Shown here piece by piece: positions 27,670 to 36,405 of a DNA stretch of 64,000 bases. The notes beneath the pieces were generated by a model. It saw nothing but the letters and a program-made list of their open reading frames with translations, made no database searches and had not been told where the DNA came from. Position numbers and translations under genes: made by a program. Every line of letters begins with the position of its first letter. The stretch's first letter is position 1. The DNA comes from Gracilibacillus suaedae. GTDB lineage: Bacteria > Bacillota > Bacilli > Bacillales > Amphibacillaceae. The stretch covers positions 1 through 64,000 of the forward strand of contig NZ_JAGFVL010000024.1 in NCBI RefSeq assembly GCF_017599345.1. Reading direction: 5' to 3'.

Positions 27670-28413
27670 TTATTTTATAGCATTTATATATTGTTGAAGA
27701 CTATTTTCTACACACTCTGCTATCAAACTTACAAATGGATCAACATTCTGCTGCATACTTGCCAATTCCAAAGTTTTATAATAGTTTAGTCGTTGGTCAT
27801 TCTCTGCTTTTATAATAGCTGGTGGATAACCTGCTTCCATTAATAAGAGATTCATCAATAGTCTTGCGGTTCTTCCGTTCCCGTCTACAAATGGGTGAAT
27901 ATAAACAAATTTAAAATGAAATAATGCAGCTAATTTAACAGGGTGTAATTTACTCTTGGCCTGATTATACCATTCGAACAGATTTCTCATCTCATGATCT
28001 ACTTGCAAAAAGTGTGGGGGGGTATGCTCACTACCTGATATTCTTACATTAATGGACCGATAAACACCTGCATTCTTATCGTCAATATTTTTCAGAATAA
28101 TAGCATGTATCTTTTTTAGTATCGACTCATCTAAATGGCTCTGAGTAATAACTTTTTCCTCAATATAATCAATAGCTTCTGCATGATTAACTGCTTCAAA
28201 ATGTTCTCTTAAATGTTTACCACCAATCGTTAAACCTTCTTCTAACACCAATTTGGTTTCCATTAGCGTCAAAGTATTGCCTTCAATTGCATTGGAATGG
28301 TATGTCCATTCTACTTTGTATACATCCTTAAGATTTTGTACAACTTCTGGTGGTAGTGGTCTTTCTTGGTCTAAATCTTTTTTTAATTGATCAATCCGTT
28401 GAAATTTATCCAT
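27670..28413 (-). CDS. Fic-domain protein with N-terminal inhibitory motif (class II)
   Basis: About 247 residues from the ATG at 28413 (AGGTG site; a GTG at 28422 is possible). The Fic active site HPFVDGNGRTAR is complete, including the His for AMP transfer and the GNGR phosphate loop. The inhibitory helix motif SNAIEGN (S/T-x-x-x-E-G/N) lies in the N-terminal region (YHSNAIEGNTLT), so basal AMPylation should be autoinhibited. Fic enzymes transfer AMP, or other nucleotide parts, to hydroxyl groups of target proteins. No antitoxin-sized partner gene is adjacent, as expected when the inhibitor is fused. Target unknown. Confidence 0.9.
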   Translation of the reverse strand: MDKFQRIDQLKKDLDQERPLPPEVVQNLKDVYKVEWTYHSNAIEGNTLTLMETKLVLEEGLTIGGKHLREHFEAVNHAEAIDYIEEKVITQSHLDESILKKIHAIILKNIDDKNAGVYRSINVRISGSEHTPPHFLQVDHEMRNLFEWYNQAKSKLHPVKLAALFHFKFVYIHPFVDGNGRTARLLMNLLLMEAGYPPAIIKAENDQRLNYYKTLELASMQQNVDPFVSLIAECVENSLQQYINAIK

Positions 28414-28472
28414 CTTCAACACCTACTTTAAGTTTTATTATATCATAAAAAAGTTCTCGAATGACATCCCTC

Positions 28473-29153
28473 TCACTTATTACGTATCTGTAAAATATAC
28501 TGTGTGTTGATCGTAATCAAGATGAGTCCAATAATAAAAATAGCAAATAGTTGTGATTGTTCAGAGCTAACAGAATAGACCGTCAAAATAATCATTGCAC
28601 CAACAAGTAATAAGTTCGTGCTATTAAAGGTATAATAAAGTCCTTCCAGCATCACATGTCGTTCTCCTTCATCAGATGAAGCAAGTAGCTTTTTCATATA
28701 ATCTTTATCTGATGCTTCTGGGAGGTCGCGTTCTGGATACATCACTTTCAACAAATATGGCGATACAAATGAACTTGCTCCGGTAATAAATACTAGAATT
28801 AAAGCGAAGATAGTAAGGAATAATTCTTGCTTGGTTACAATTACTATGCTTAATGTAATTAAGGAAAAAATCATACTGATATTCCCCACTAATGAAACAT
28901 CATTAAACTTTTTGTATTGCCATTGATCACGATCATCATCTTCTTCTCCTTCTAGGGAGCTCGTTGCTTTTCGTTTGATTTGCAGCATCCCTACAAGAGC
29001 TAACACTAATGAAATCAGGGAAATTGACCCTAGAATCCATATCAACTCATATGCGATATCAAACATGGATACTTCAAATTCTAAAGCTAAAAATGCATAC
29101 ATAATGAAAAATCCAAAAACGGCTCCTATAAATAAATTCGCAAAAGTTTTCAT
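28473..29153 (-). CDS. DUF3169-family membrane protein
   Basis: A 226-residue protein with six hydrophobic helices in two groups of two plus two, split by a charged loop (KRKATSSLEGEEDDDRDQ) and a second cytoplasmic stretch (MYPERDLPEASDKDYMKKLL). DUF3169 proteins usually pair with a small Xre-type regulator, as here: its start overlaps the regulator's stop by four bases. The function is unknown; the arrangement resembles regulator/membrane-partner pairs that respond to the envelope. Confidence 0.72.
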   Translation of the reverse strand: MKTFANLFIGAVFGFFIMYAFLALEFEVSMFDIAYELIWILGSISLISLVLALVGMLQIKRKATSSLEGEEDDDRDQWQYKKFNDVSLVGNISMIFSLITLSIVIVTKQELFLTIFALILVFITGASSFVSPYLLKVMYPERDLPEASDKDYMKKLLASSDEGERHVMLEGLYYTFNSTNLLLVGAMIILTVYSVSSEQSQLFAIFIIGLILITINTQYILQIRNK

Positions 29154-29356
29154 ACTAATTCTTCCTCCTTAAATATAAAAATCTGATCAATCGGTTCATC
29201 AAAAATACGCGATAACCTCATTGCTATCAGGAGAGATGGCATTAATTCTTCACGTTCAATCAAACTAATCGTTTGGCGCGAGACTTTTGTTCGTTTAGCA
29301 AGTTCTGTCTGATTCAGTCCATCTCTTGCACGTAATTCTTTCAGTCTTGTCTTCAA
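29150..29356 (-). CDS. small Xre/Cro-type HTH regulator
   Basis: A 68-residue single-domain DNA-binding protein: RARDGLNQTELAKRTKVSRQTISLIERE is the helix-turn-helix, with the ending FDEPIDQIFIFKEEE typical of the YozG/YgzD group. I prefer the TTG at 29356, which follows GAGGTG; a GTG at 29365 would use three more codons. It probably autoregulates its operon with the DUF3169 protein. Confidence 0.85.
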   Translation of the reverse strand: MKTRLKELRARDGLNQTELAKRTKVSRQTISLIEREELMPSLLIAMRLSRIFDEPIDQIFIFKEEELV

Positions 29357-29425
29357 CCTTGTCACCTCGCATGGTTTTTATCTTATTCACAGTAACATGA
29401 ACGAAAAATCCTAGTACATATTTTT

Positions 29426-29454
29426 ATTGTAAAGTATCCTTATTATTTTGACAA
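29426..29454 (-). promoter_or_regulatory. sigma-A promoter of the HTH/DUF3169 operon
   Basis: TTGTCA (29449-29454) and TACAAT (29426-29431) with exactly 17 bases between them, about 70 bases before the HTH start. A second TTGACA further upstream lacks a good partner. Confidence 0.65.
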
Positions 29455-29503
29455 GTATTTTAGTCATTATGAACATTTTTATTGTCAAATGGTGATAAAA
29501 CAT

Positions 29504-29562
29504 AAACACCCCCAAAAGACTCAAGCATCATGTTAAGATGATTGAATCTTTTGGGGGTGTTT
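29504..29562. terminator. strong bidirectional-looking terminator
   Basis: Arms of 16 bases (29504-29519 and 29547-29562, core CACCCCCAAAAGA) with further pairing inside. AAA/TTT ends allow action on either strand; it separates the GH2 operon end from the HTH operon. Confidence 0.85.
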
Positions 29563-29597
29563 CATGGCTCATTCATAATACTGATCCATTCAAACTA

Positions 29598-29734
29598 ATC
29601 TTTGGAAAAATGTCGCTCTTCCTTGGATATCTCCGGCTGTTCCTTGGAAAAGCATCGCTCTTCCCTGGATATCTCCCCCTGTTCCCTGGATAAGTGCTGC
29701 TCTTCCTTGGATAAAAAACCGTATCCAAGGAAGA
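29598..29734. repeat. family C repeat array (TTCCYTGGATA x5 plus terminal hairpin)
   Basis: Five direct copies of TTCCYTGGA(T/A)A recur about every 20-25 bases. The last pairs with an inverted copy to give a perfect 13-bp hairpin (29701-29713 and 29722-29734) eight bases past the GH2 stop. The layout matches 4293-4351. Confidence 0.8.
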
Positions 29735-29742
29735 GAACACAT

Positions 29743-32115
29743 CTATTCCACCAAAATAGTTATACTTGCATCTTCTAACTTACTTGAGCTAGCATGTAGC
29801 GTTATCTCTCCTTGCTCCACTCCTGCTCTAACAAATGCTAGCAGCTTACCATGATATACCATTCTGCTAGATTCATAATAGGGTTGTAAATCTTGAATAT
29901 TACCGTTTTCCATTCCGATAAGGTCACCAGGTCCTTCTATGGATAAATAGATTTCATTATCGGCAAGATAGACAGGGTTACCCTTGGGATCAGTAATTTG
30001 CATTTCAATATGAGCTAAATCTTGTCCGTCAGCCTTTAGATGATTACTATCTGTAACCATGTCAATACAGTAAGGCGTGGATGGTGTCATTAATTGATAG
30101 CTATGTTCCTTTCCTGATTCATCTTTTGCGATAACCTTTAATACTCCACTTTCAAATGATACATCCCAGGATAAATAACTATCTTTTTCTCCTTTTTGCT
30201 TCACACCTAATGATTGCTCATTTAGGAATAACTCCGCTTCTTCACAATTGGTATAGCAAAACACTTCCAGTTTTTCATTCTCTTGCCATTCCCAATGTGG
30301 ATCACCTTTCCATCTAGAATCATGATCCTTTTCGTCTTTGGGTTTAGCTGCTAAATATACCATTGGCTTATCGCTCCAAAGACTCTTGCGATAGTAAAAA
30401 CTAGATTTCTTATTTCCTGCCAAGTCTAAAAATCCAGCTGGGGAGGCTCTGACAGGCCAGCCTTTTGCTTCACCTAGGTAGTCAATACCAGTCCAAATAA
30501 ATTGGCCACTTATTTCATCATTGTCTCTAACAATCAACCAATCTTCTAAACCAGGACTATTTTCACTACCATATATCACATGATTCGGGTATTTTTTTAT
30601 ATCCTGTTTATATAAGTGCTCTTTATAGTTATACCCTACAACATCAAGAGATTGCGCATAACCGGTTAAGTTTGACAATTCCGGATAAGCTAACGCAGAA
30701 GTAACGGGTCTTGTCGTATCACACTCTTTTACATAGTGAACTAACTGCTTTGAAATAGTCGCTAACCGCTTAGCATTAGGTTTATCAGGATCATAGATTC
30801 TTTCTTGCTTTGGTTTATTTGCATCATTATTCCCTGTCATCGACTGAAAGGAAGGGTGACAATATGGATCATTAGGATAATCTATTTCATTACCAATACT
30901 CCACATTATAATGGATGGATGATTTCTGTCTCTTAAAACCATCTCTTTTAAATCAATCGCTCCCCATTGCGGAAAGTCTTCATAATAACCAAAATGTCTA
31001 GGCGGATAAACATTATGTCCAACTGCCCATTTATTTTTGACGCCTTCCCATTCATCAAATGCCTCATCCATTACTAAAAAGCCGATTTCATCACATAGAT
31101 CTAATAAGTGAGGTGCAGGTGGGTTATGTGCTGTTCGAATGGCATTACACCCCATCTCTTTTAAAGCCTTTAATCTTCGAATCCATACTTTTTTTGGTAC
31201 AGCTGCTCCCAAGCCACCAGCATCATGATGAATGCATACACCTTTGATCTTCATATTTTCCTGATTTAGAAAAAAGCCTTTCTTTGCATCAAAGGCAATA
31301 GAACGTATACCTGTTGTTGTAATGACTTCATCCTTCACTTCTTTATTTACTACTACTTCTGTTACTAATTGGTATAAGTGAGGATGATCGGGGGACCATA
31401 AAGCTGGGTTTTCCAACTTTATCTGTTGTTTCACTTTTCCTGTAGAAAATGAATCGATTGTGATAGATTCTTGCGCTTTACCAACCTTTTCACCTTCCTT
31501 ATTCACCAATGTCTGATGAACAATCACTGTTTCAGCTGTAGCTTGTTCATTCACTACCTGTGTATCAGCTTGCACAATTGCTTCTGTGTTAGAAACTTGT
31601 GGTGTGGTGACAAATACACCATATTGATCAACGTGAACAGGATCAGTAATCGTTACATATACATCACGATATATACCAGAGCCAGTAAACCAACGAGAGT
31701 CTGCAACTTCCTTATGATTAACTTTCACTGAGATTACATTGACCTCTTCCGTCTTCACAAATTCTGTGATGTCGTATGTAAACGTACTATAACCGAACAG
31801 TCTTTTTCCGAGATAGTTACTGTTGCACCATACCTGTGAATGATTATAAATCCCCTCAAACGTAATGAACACTTTCTTATTGTCTGCATTAGCTGGTAGC
31901 TTGAATGCTTTTCGATACCAGCCAACACCTCCCACTACATAACCTGTACCACTAGAATATTGTTGAGAGAAAGGTTCCTCAACAGACCAATCATGTGGCA
32001 GGCTGATATTGCGCCACTTGGAATCATCAAATCCTTTATACCATGCTTTCGGCTCATCACCGCGATAAAATTTCCAGTCTAGATTCAAATTTTGCTGTAA
32101 TCTACTATTATTCAT
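29743..32115 (-). CDS. glycoside hydrolase family 2, probable beta-galactosidase
   Basis: About 790 residues from the ATG at 32115 (AAGGAG site). N-terminal sugar-binding beta-sandwich (LNLDWKFYRGDEPK, LPHDWSVEEPF), immunoglobulin-like middle, then the TIM barrel. Catalytic acid/base: Glu in NHPSIIMWSIGNEID (about 410). Nucleophile: Glu in IYGSENSPG (about 518). The C-terminal 200 residues are extra beta-sandwich domains of the DUF4982/Big type. There is no signal peptide, so it acts in the cytoplasm on imported oligosaccharides. It is last in the operon with the ABC importer and YesL-like gene, under a LacI regulator. Beta-galactosidase is likeliest, but related GH2 beta-glucuronidase or beta-mannosidase activity is not excluded. 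Confidence 0.88.
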   Translation of the reverse strand: MNNSRLQQNLNLDWKFYRGDEPKAWYKGFDDSKWRNISLPHDWSVEEPFSQQYSSGTGYVVGGVGWYRKAFKLPANADNKKVFITFEGIYNHSQVWCNSNYLGKRLFGYSTFTYDITEFVKTEEVNVISVKVNHKEVADSRWFTGSGIYRDVYVTITDPVHVDQYGVFVTTPQVSNTEAIVQADTQVVNEQATAETVIVHQTLVNKEGEKVGKAQESITIDSFSTGKVKQQIKLENPALWSPDHPHLYQLVTEVVVNKEVKDEVITTTGIRSIAFDAKKGFFLNQENMKIKGVCIHHDAGGLGAAVPKKVWIRRLKALKEMGCNAIRTAHNPPAPHLLDLCDEIGFLVMDEAFDEWEGVKNKWAVGHNVYPPRHFGYYEDFPQWGAIDLKEMVLRDRNHPSIIMWSIGNEIDYPNDPYCHPSFQSMTGNNDANKPKQERIYDPDKPNAKRLATISKQLVHYVKECDTTRPVTSALAYPELSNLTGYAQSLDVVGYNYKEHLYKQDIKKYPNHVIYGSENSPGLEDWLIVRDNDEISGQFIWTGIDYLGEAKGWPVRASPAGFLDLAGNKKSSFYYRKSLWSDKPMVYLAAKPKDEKDHDSRWKGDPHWEWQENEKLEVFCYTNCEEAELFLNEQSLGVKQKGEKDSYLSWDVSFESGVLKVIAKDESGKEHSYQLMTPSTPYCIDMVTDSNHLKADGQDLAHIEMQITDPKGNPVYLADNEIYLSIEGPGDLIGMENGNIQDLQPYYESSRMVYHGKLLAFVRAGVEQGEITLHASSSKLEDASITILVE

Positions 32116-32151
32116 GCAGCACACTCCTTCTGATTTAGTATTCCTTTTATG

Positions 32152-32796
32152 CTATGCAGCTGATGTTAAGTTTCGATTCCTTTCTTCTATCTTTTTAAAA
32201 GCTACGTAAGCAAACCGCATCACTACTAAACTCATCACACTACCAGAGAAAAATAATAAAATAATAGGAAAAGATGCTGTTATATACCATACAACAAAGC
32301 CTACAAATAAAATGTAAATCGTTCTTAATGGATAGGAGGCACCTATAATAAAGGCATATTTAAAGCACTCCATCAACTTAATGTCATAATGTACATAGAC
32401 AGGAAAAACGAAGAACAGCATCATGATATAGTAGAAACTAACCGTTACAAGTAAAAGCAGCATCACCATAAATTGCATCCCTTCCATATTTCGAACCAGC
32501 AGGTAATCAGCATATAACACTAGACCACCTACTGAACTTATATAGCCTAAGAGATTCGCTTTCAAAAAACTGCCTTTATAAGCATCGATAAAAGTCTTCA
32601 TTACTGAAACATCGGTATTTCCTTTCATCCATTTTCTTACTACCGTATACATGGCTACTGTTGCAGGAAACAAACCTAAGAACCCTAAGCCAAGGATAGA
32701 AAAACAAATCCATAACAAATTAACTAAGCTCAACTTCATGATCCAATCTGAAGCTTTATAAATAAATGAAGAGGTATAAGTTGGCATTTTATTCAA
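32152..32796 (-). CDS. YesL-family (DUF624) membrane protein
   Basis: A 214-residue protein with five or six membrane helices; the N-terminal part (NLLWICFSILGLGFLGLFPATVAMYTVVRKW) is typical of DUF624/YesL. Such genes accompany carbohydrate ABC importers for plant or yeast glycans in Bacilli; a role in transporter assembly is suspected but not proven. It sits between the permeases and the GH2 gene in one operon. Confidence 0.85.
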   Translation of the reverse strand: MNKMPTYTSSFIYKASDWIMKLSLVNLLWICFSILGLGFLGLFPATVAMYTVVRKWMKGNTDVSVMKTFIDAYKGSFLKANLLGYISSVGGLVLYADYLLVRNMEGMQFMVMLLLLVTVSFYYIMMLFFVFPVYVHYDIKLMECFKYAFIIGASYPLRTIYILFVGFVVWYITASFPIILLFFSGSVMSLVVMRFAYVAFKKIEERNRNLTSAA

Positions 32797-32820
32797 CCCT
32801 TCCTAAAGTGAGACTGTTAT

Positions 32821-33651
32821 CTAGCTTTTAACTGCCCCTGCAACACCTTCAATAAAGTATCTTTGCATGATAATAAAGATAATCATAACTGGTAACAGGG
32901 ATATCGTCGCACCTGCTGCCATACCCGAAAAATCTACTGCATAGGTTTGAACGAAATTTTCCATTCCGACCGCTAATGTTCGTAATTCCGGTTTACTAAT
33001 CGTTAAGACTAGTGGTACTAGAAACGAACTCCAGGTCCAAATAAATTGCATGATGGCCGTAGTTGCAACAATAGGCATGCTTAAAGGGAGCATTACTTTT
33101 GTGAAAATCGTTAAAACGCCAGCTCCATCGATTTCTGCTGCCTCTTCAATCGATTTTGGTAAGTTCGCAAAAAAGGAAGCAAACATTAAGATAAACAATA
33201 CATGAGCCCCAGATGACTCCGCTACAATAATTCCTAATATGGAGTTATCTAATCCCATAGCATTTACTAACTTAAATAATGGGATAATTGTATAACCCTT
33301 TGGAATAAACATAATCGCCACGACGCAGATCATGATCGTTTTCTTTCCAGGAAAATCAATTCTACCTAAGGCATAGCCTGTTAAAGAGGAAAGCACGATA
33401 ACAATAATAACAGTAGAAACAGTAAATATAACTGTGTTCCAAAAATACCCAGAGAAATTAGCTGTGATCCATGCCTCTGAATAGTTTTGCCACTGAAAGT
33501 CTTCTGGTATTAGCTTCGTACCACTTGTTAAAAACTCTTTATTGGTTTTTAAAGAAGAAAACACCATCCAAACGAAAGGATAAATCCACACAATTCCGAA
33601 CAGTAGTAAAAAAACATGTATCATAACCCTAGCTGATTTGGTAGTAATCAT
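32821..33651 (-). CDS. sugar ABC transporter permease, MalG/LacG type
   Basis: A 276-residue permease with six membrane helices. The cytoplasmic EAA loop is EEAAEIDGAGVLTIFTKVMLP, which docks the ATPase. It pairs with the next permease; the start overlaps its stop by four bases. No ATP-binding gene is in the operon, so a shared MsmX-type ATPase encoded elsewhere is presumably used. Confidence 0.92.
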   Translation of the reverse strand: MITTKSARVMIHVFLLLFGIVWIYPFVWMVFSSLKTNKEFLTSGTKLIPEDFQWQNYSEAWITANFSGYFWNTVIFTVSTVIIVIVLSSLTGYALGRIDFPGKKTIMICVVAIMFIPKGYTIIPLFKLVNAMGLDNSILGIIVAESSGAHVLFILMFASFFANLPKSIEEAAEIDGAGVLTIFTKVMLPLSMPIVATTAIMQFIWTWSSFLVPLVLTISKPELRTLAVGMENFVQTYAVDFSGMAAGATISLLPVMIIFIIMQRYFIEGVAGAVKS

Positions 33652-34649
33652 AGTGCTTTCACACCGCCTTTTTTCTTTTTATTTCCTTTCAGTTTAATGA
33701 TTTGTTTACCAAAGGAAGCAGCACCAAAAACCATACTAATAACAAAGGTAAATAATCCTAGTAACACGCCTGCAGCAGAAGCATATCCCATTCGTACTTG
33801 GCCTCCACCTAGTTGGCTCGAAAAAGCGTAATTGTAGATAAACAAATCCATTGTTTCCGTCGCAAAATTAGGACCGCCATTAGTAAGCGTCTTCACCAAA
33901 TCAAATGCATTAATCCCACTAACCAAAGAAAGCAAGATAATAACAGCGGCGATTGGTTTCAATAGTGGTAATGTAACATGTCTTAATGTAGCCCAAAAAC
34001 CTGCTCCATCAAGTTGAGCAGACTCATACAATTCATTGGGTATGGACTGTAAACCAGCTAACCAATATACCATATTGATTCCCAACCCTTTCCAAGAACC
34101 AATCACAATTAAAATAATGACAGCAAGAACCGGATCAGTTAACCATGGAATTGGCTTATCAATGATATTAAAATCGACAAGTAACTGATTAAAGAAACCA
34201 TTGATACCAAATATACTTCCTATGATGATCCCTACAATGGCGGTAGTGGTAACAACAGGTAAGAAATAGATAGCGCGGTAAAAGCCTTTGCTTTTTAGCT
34301 TTTGGTCATTTAATATAATCGCTAAAATTAATGCACCACCGACACCTAGCACTGTTGTACCTAAAATATAATATATCGATACTAACGCAGAGTTCCAAAA
34401 CCTTTCTGATGTCAATAATTGTTGATAGTTCGCTAACCCAATAAAATCATTTAATGGGCCGATTCCACTCCATTCATAGAAGGAATAGACATAACTCATC
34501 ACAATGGGATAAGCAGAAAAGATAAAGAAGACAATGATTTGCGGAGCAAGAAAGATATAAGCCCAAATTGCTTTTCGTTTTTGAAGCGTTTTCAAATTTG
34601 ATGTATCTTTGCTTGTCGATTTCTGACTTAATTCCAGATTGTTTGCCAA
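33648..34649 (-). CDS. sugar ABC transporter permease, MalF/LacF type
   Basis: A 333-residue permease with a charged N-terminus, then six or more membrane helices and the EAA loop ELYESAQLDGAGFWATLRHVTLP. It forms a heterodimeric channel with the downstream MalG-type permease. It lies about 90 bases behind the lipoprotein gene; between them is a GC-containing inverted repeat near 34690-34735 that could reduce downstream expression, as often seen after binding-protein genes. Confidence 0.92.
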   Translation of the reverse strand: MANNLELSQKSTSKDTSNLKTLQKRKAIWAYIFLAPQIIVFFIFSAYPIVMSYVYSFYEWSGIGPLNDFIGLANYQQLLTSERFWNSALVSIYYILGTTVLGVGGALILAIILNDQKLKSKGFYRAIYFLPVVTTTAIVGIIIGSIFGINGFFNQLLVDFNIIDKPIPWLTDPVLAVIILIVIGSWKGLGINMVYWLAGLQSIPNELYESAQLDGAGFWATLRHVTLPLLKPIAAVIILLSLVSGINAFDLVKTLTNGGPNFATETMDLFIYNYAFSSQLGGGQVRMGYASAAGVLLGLFTFVISMVFGAASFGKQIIKLKGNKKKKGGVKAL

Positions 34650-34689
34650 TTTCGGTCACCCTTTCATCTTTTAATTAATTAGGAAAAGG

Positions 34690-34735
34690 TACATTACTAT
34701 AGTCTCGCTCGCACCAGACTATAGTAATGTCATTT
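34690..34735 (-). terminator. attenuating stem-loop after the solute-binding gene
   Basis: CATTACTATAGTCTCG...CCAGACTATAGTAATG forms a long stem immediately after the stop at 34738. It lacks a long T-tract, so it may stabilise the binding-protein mRNA and partly terminate, allowing excess binding protein. Confidence 0.65.
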
Positions 34736-34737
34736 GC

Positions 34738-36177
34738 CTACCTTAATTCATCATACTTCTCCACTGTATATGGCTCGAACGGCTCCCAGTTCGGATAAAT
34801 ATAATCATCTTGAGAAACTTCTGGAAATTCATCTAATGTTTCCATAAAGGCATCCTTCATATCATGATCAATTTGCTCTATTTCGCTATCAATATCGTCT
34901 ATATTCCCTGTAATATAACCGACAACTGCATCGCCAATTCCACCAACTTCGAGTTTATTTCGATATGCTCGGTTGAATTCTACAATATCAGGATTTAATT
35001 CTGCCGGTTTTGGAACTGGAATTGCTAATTGACTTTCTAATTCAAGAATATCGTTATATTGTTCAAAAGGCGGCTCTCCCCCAACATCTTCTTTCGCAGG
35101 CAAACCAGCACCAGTATTGACATAAACAGTCTCATGGAGATGCTCTAATGCGTACTCTAGGAAAGTTTTAACCTCTTCCCAATGTTCTGTATCGTTACTA
35201 ACTCTGATACTTGTTGCTTCAGAACCAGCATGATAGTAGTAAGGATTTCCATCTTTCGTTGGTAAAGGTGCTACACCCCAGTTTTCAAATTCAGTTTCTA
35301 CAACTAATTGTCTTCCTACCCAGTCACCACTCCACAAAAATGCACTTTGCCCAACAGCAAATAAAGCTTCTGCTTCACCTAATCCGATCTCTACACTTTC
35401 AGGTGACATTAATCCTTCATCTAATAACTCTTTAATAAATTCAGCGCTTTCAATTTTACCTTCCGTATAAACTTGAGGTACTCCCTCTTTATAGTTCTCT
35501 TGCCAAGGTACTTCTGGCGTAATCGCTGTACCCATCATAGAAACTAATTGTTCATTCGCCCATCCTGGATTATTCCAAACAATCGGGTAAACACTACCGT
35601 TCGATTCGTCCACAATCGTTTGACCTAACGCTTTGAACTCTTCCCACGATGCAGGAATGTCATCCTCCGTTAACCCTAACATGTCAAAAACGTCTTTATT
35701 ATAGTACATAATCATTGCCTTACTTTGCGGTGCTGCTAACGGAAAACCATAAACAGACCCATCTGCTGTTGTACCATTTTCATACCACGTTCCATCTTGG
35801 AATTGCGCTTTTACATCTTCCGTAAATATTTCATCTAGATTTTTAACAGCATCAACTTCCATTAATTCTGATAAATCTACGATATTGGTCCACATATCAG
35901 GCAAGTTACCTTCGGAAAGTGCAGTTCTTAGTTGTGTCTCAGCTTCCGGTGTGTCTTGTGTTTCTATTCTTATTCCAGGATGCTCCGCCTCAAAATCTTT
36001 AATTAATTGAGCAAATCCACCCCTTAATTCTGAATATCTATTCCATAGTGAAAGAGTAACAACATCTTCATCTCCATTTTCATTTTCAGAATCAACACTC
36101 TCATCATCACTACAAGCTCCTAAAATGAACACAACAGTCATCATCAGAACAAATAATAAACTAAATTTTTTCACCAT
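34738..36177 (-). CDS. extracellular sugar-binding lipoprotein of the GH2 operon
   Basis: A 479-residue family 1 extracellular solute-binding protein. The signal ends in the lipobox LGAC, followed by a very acidic Glu/Asp/Asn linker. VTLSLWNRYSELRGGFAQL and AMIMYYNKDVFDMLGL are typical of oligosaccharide-binding components. It would capture the substrate outside the membrane and hand it to the two permeases. It is the first gene after the operator/cre region, with RBS AAAGGGG-like sequence before the ATG. Confidence 0.92.
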   Translation of the reverse strand: MVKKFSLLFVLMMTVVFILGACSDDESVDSENENGDEDVVTLSLWNRYSELRGGFAQLIKDFEAEHPGIRIETQDTPEAETQLRTALSEGNLPDMWTNIVDLSELMEVDAVKNLDEIFTEDVKAQFQDGTWYENGTTADGSVYGFPLAAPQSKAMIMYYNKDVFDMLGLTEDDIPASWEEFKALGQTIVDESNGSVYPIVWNNPGWANEQLVSMMGTAITPEVPWQENYKEGVPQVYTEGKIESAEFIKELLDEGLMSPESVEIGLGEAEALFAVGQSAFLWSGDWVGRQLVVETEFENWGVAPLPTKDGNPYYYHAGSEATSIRVSNDTEHWEEVKTFLEYALEHLHETVYVNTGAGLPAKEDVGGEPPFEQYNDILELESQLAIPVPKPAELNPDIVEFNRAYRNKLEVGGIGDAVVGYITGNIDDIDSEIEQIDHDMKDAFMETLDEFPEVSQDDYIYPNWEPFEPYTVEKYDELR

Positions 36178-36265
36178 TACACTCCCCTTTTTCTTATAAT
36201 TTAAATAAAAGCAATAGCATGTATGTAGGTATACACCACCTCCTTTGTAATCATCCCTAACACAA

Positions 36266-36281
36266 TCGTAAGCGCTATCAT
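36266..36281 (-). promoter_or_regulatory. cre site (CcpA) upstream of the GH2 operon
   Basis: ATGATAGCGCTTACGA on the minus strand agrees with the 16-base cre consensus at every defined position except one (CG for CA). It lies between the LacI operators and the lipoprotein start, a position that would block transcription when glucose is present. Confidence 0.65.
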
Positions 36282-36319
36282 TTTTTTCTTAGAGAGATCA
36301 CCTGTTATTTATCTAAAGT

Positions 36320-36379
36320 AACTAAGTAGTAACCGGTTACTACTTAGTTTAAAAAAGTGCCAATAGTAACCGGTTACTA
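36320..36379. promoter_or_regulatory. pair of LacI-type operators for the GH2 operon
   Basis: A perfect 30-base palindrome (36320-36349, centre AACCGGTT) and a perfect 16-base one (36364-36379, TAGTAACCGGTTACTA) share the core GTAACCGGTTAC. Their centres are 37 bases apart. A third, imperfect copy sits in front of the regulator gene (37449-37460). The spacing suits cooperative or looped binding by the LacI protein encoded directly upstream. Confidence 0.85.
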
Positions 36380-36405
36380 ACTAGTAAAAAAATAAAATAC
36401 TATCA

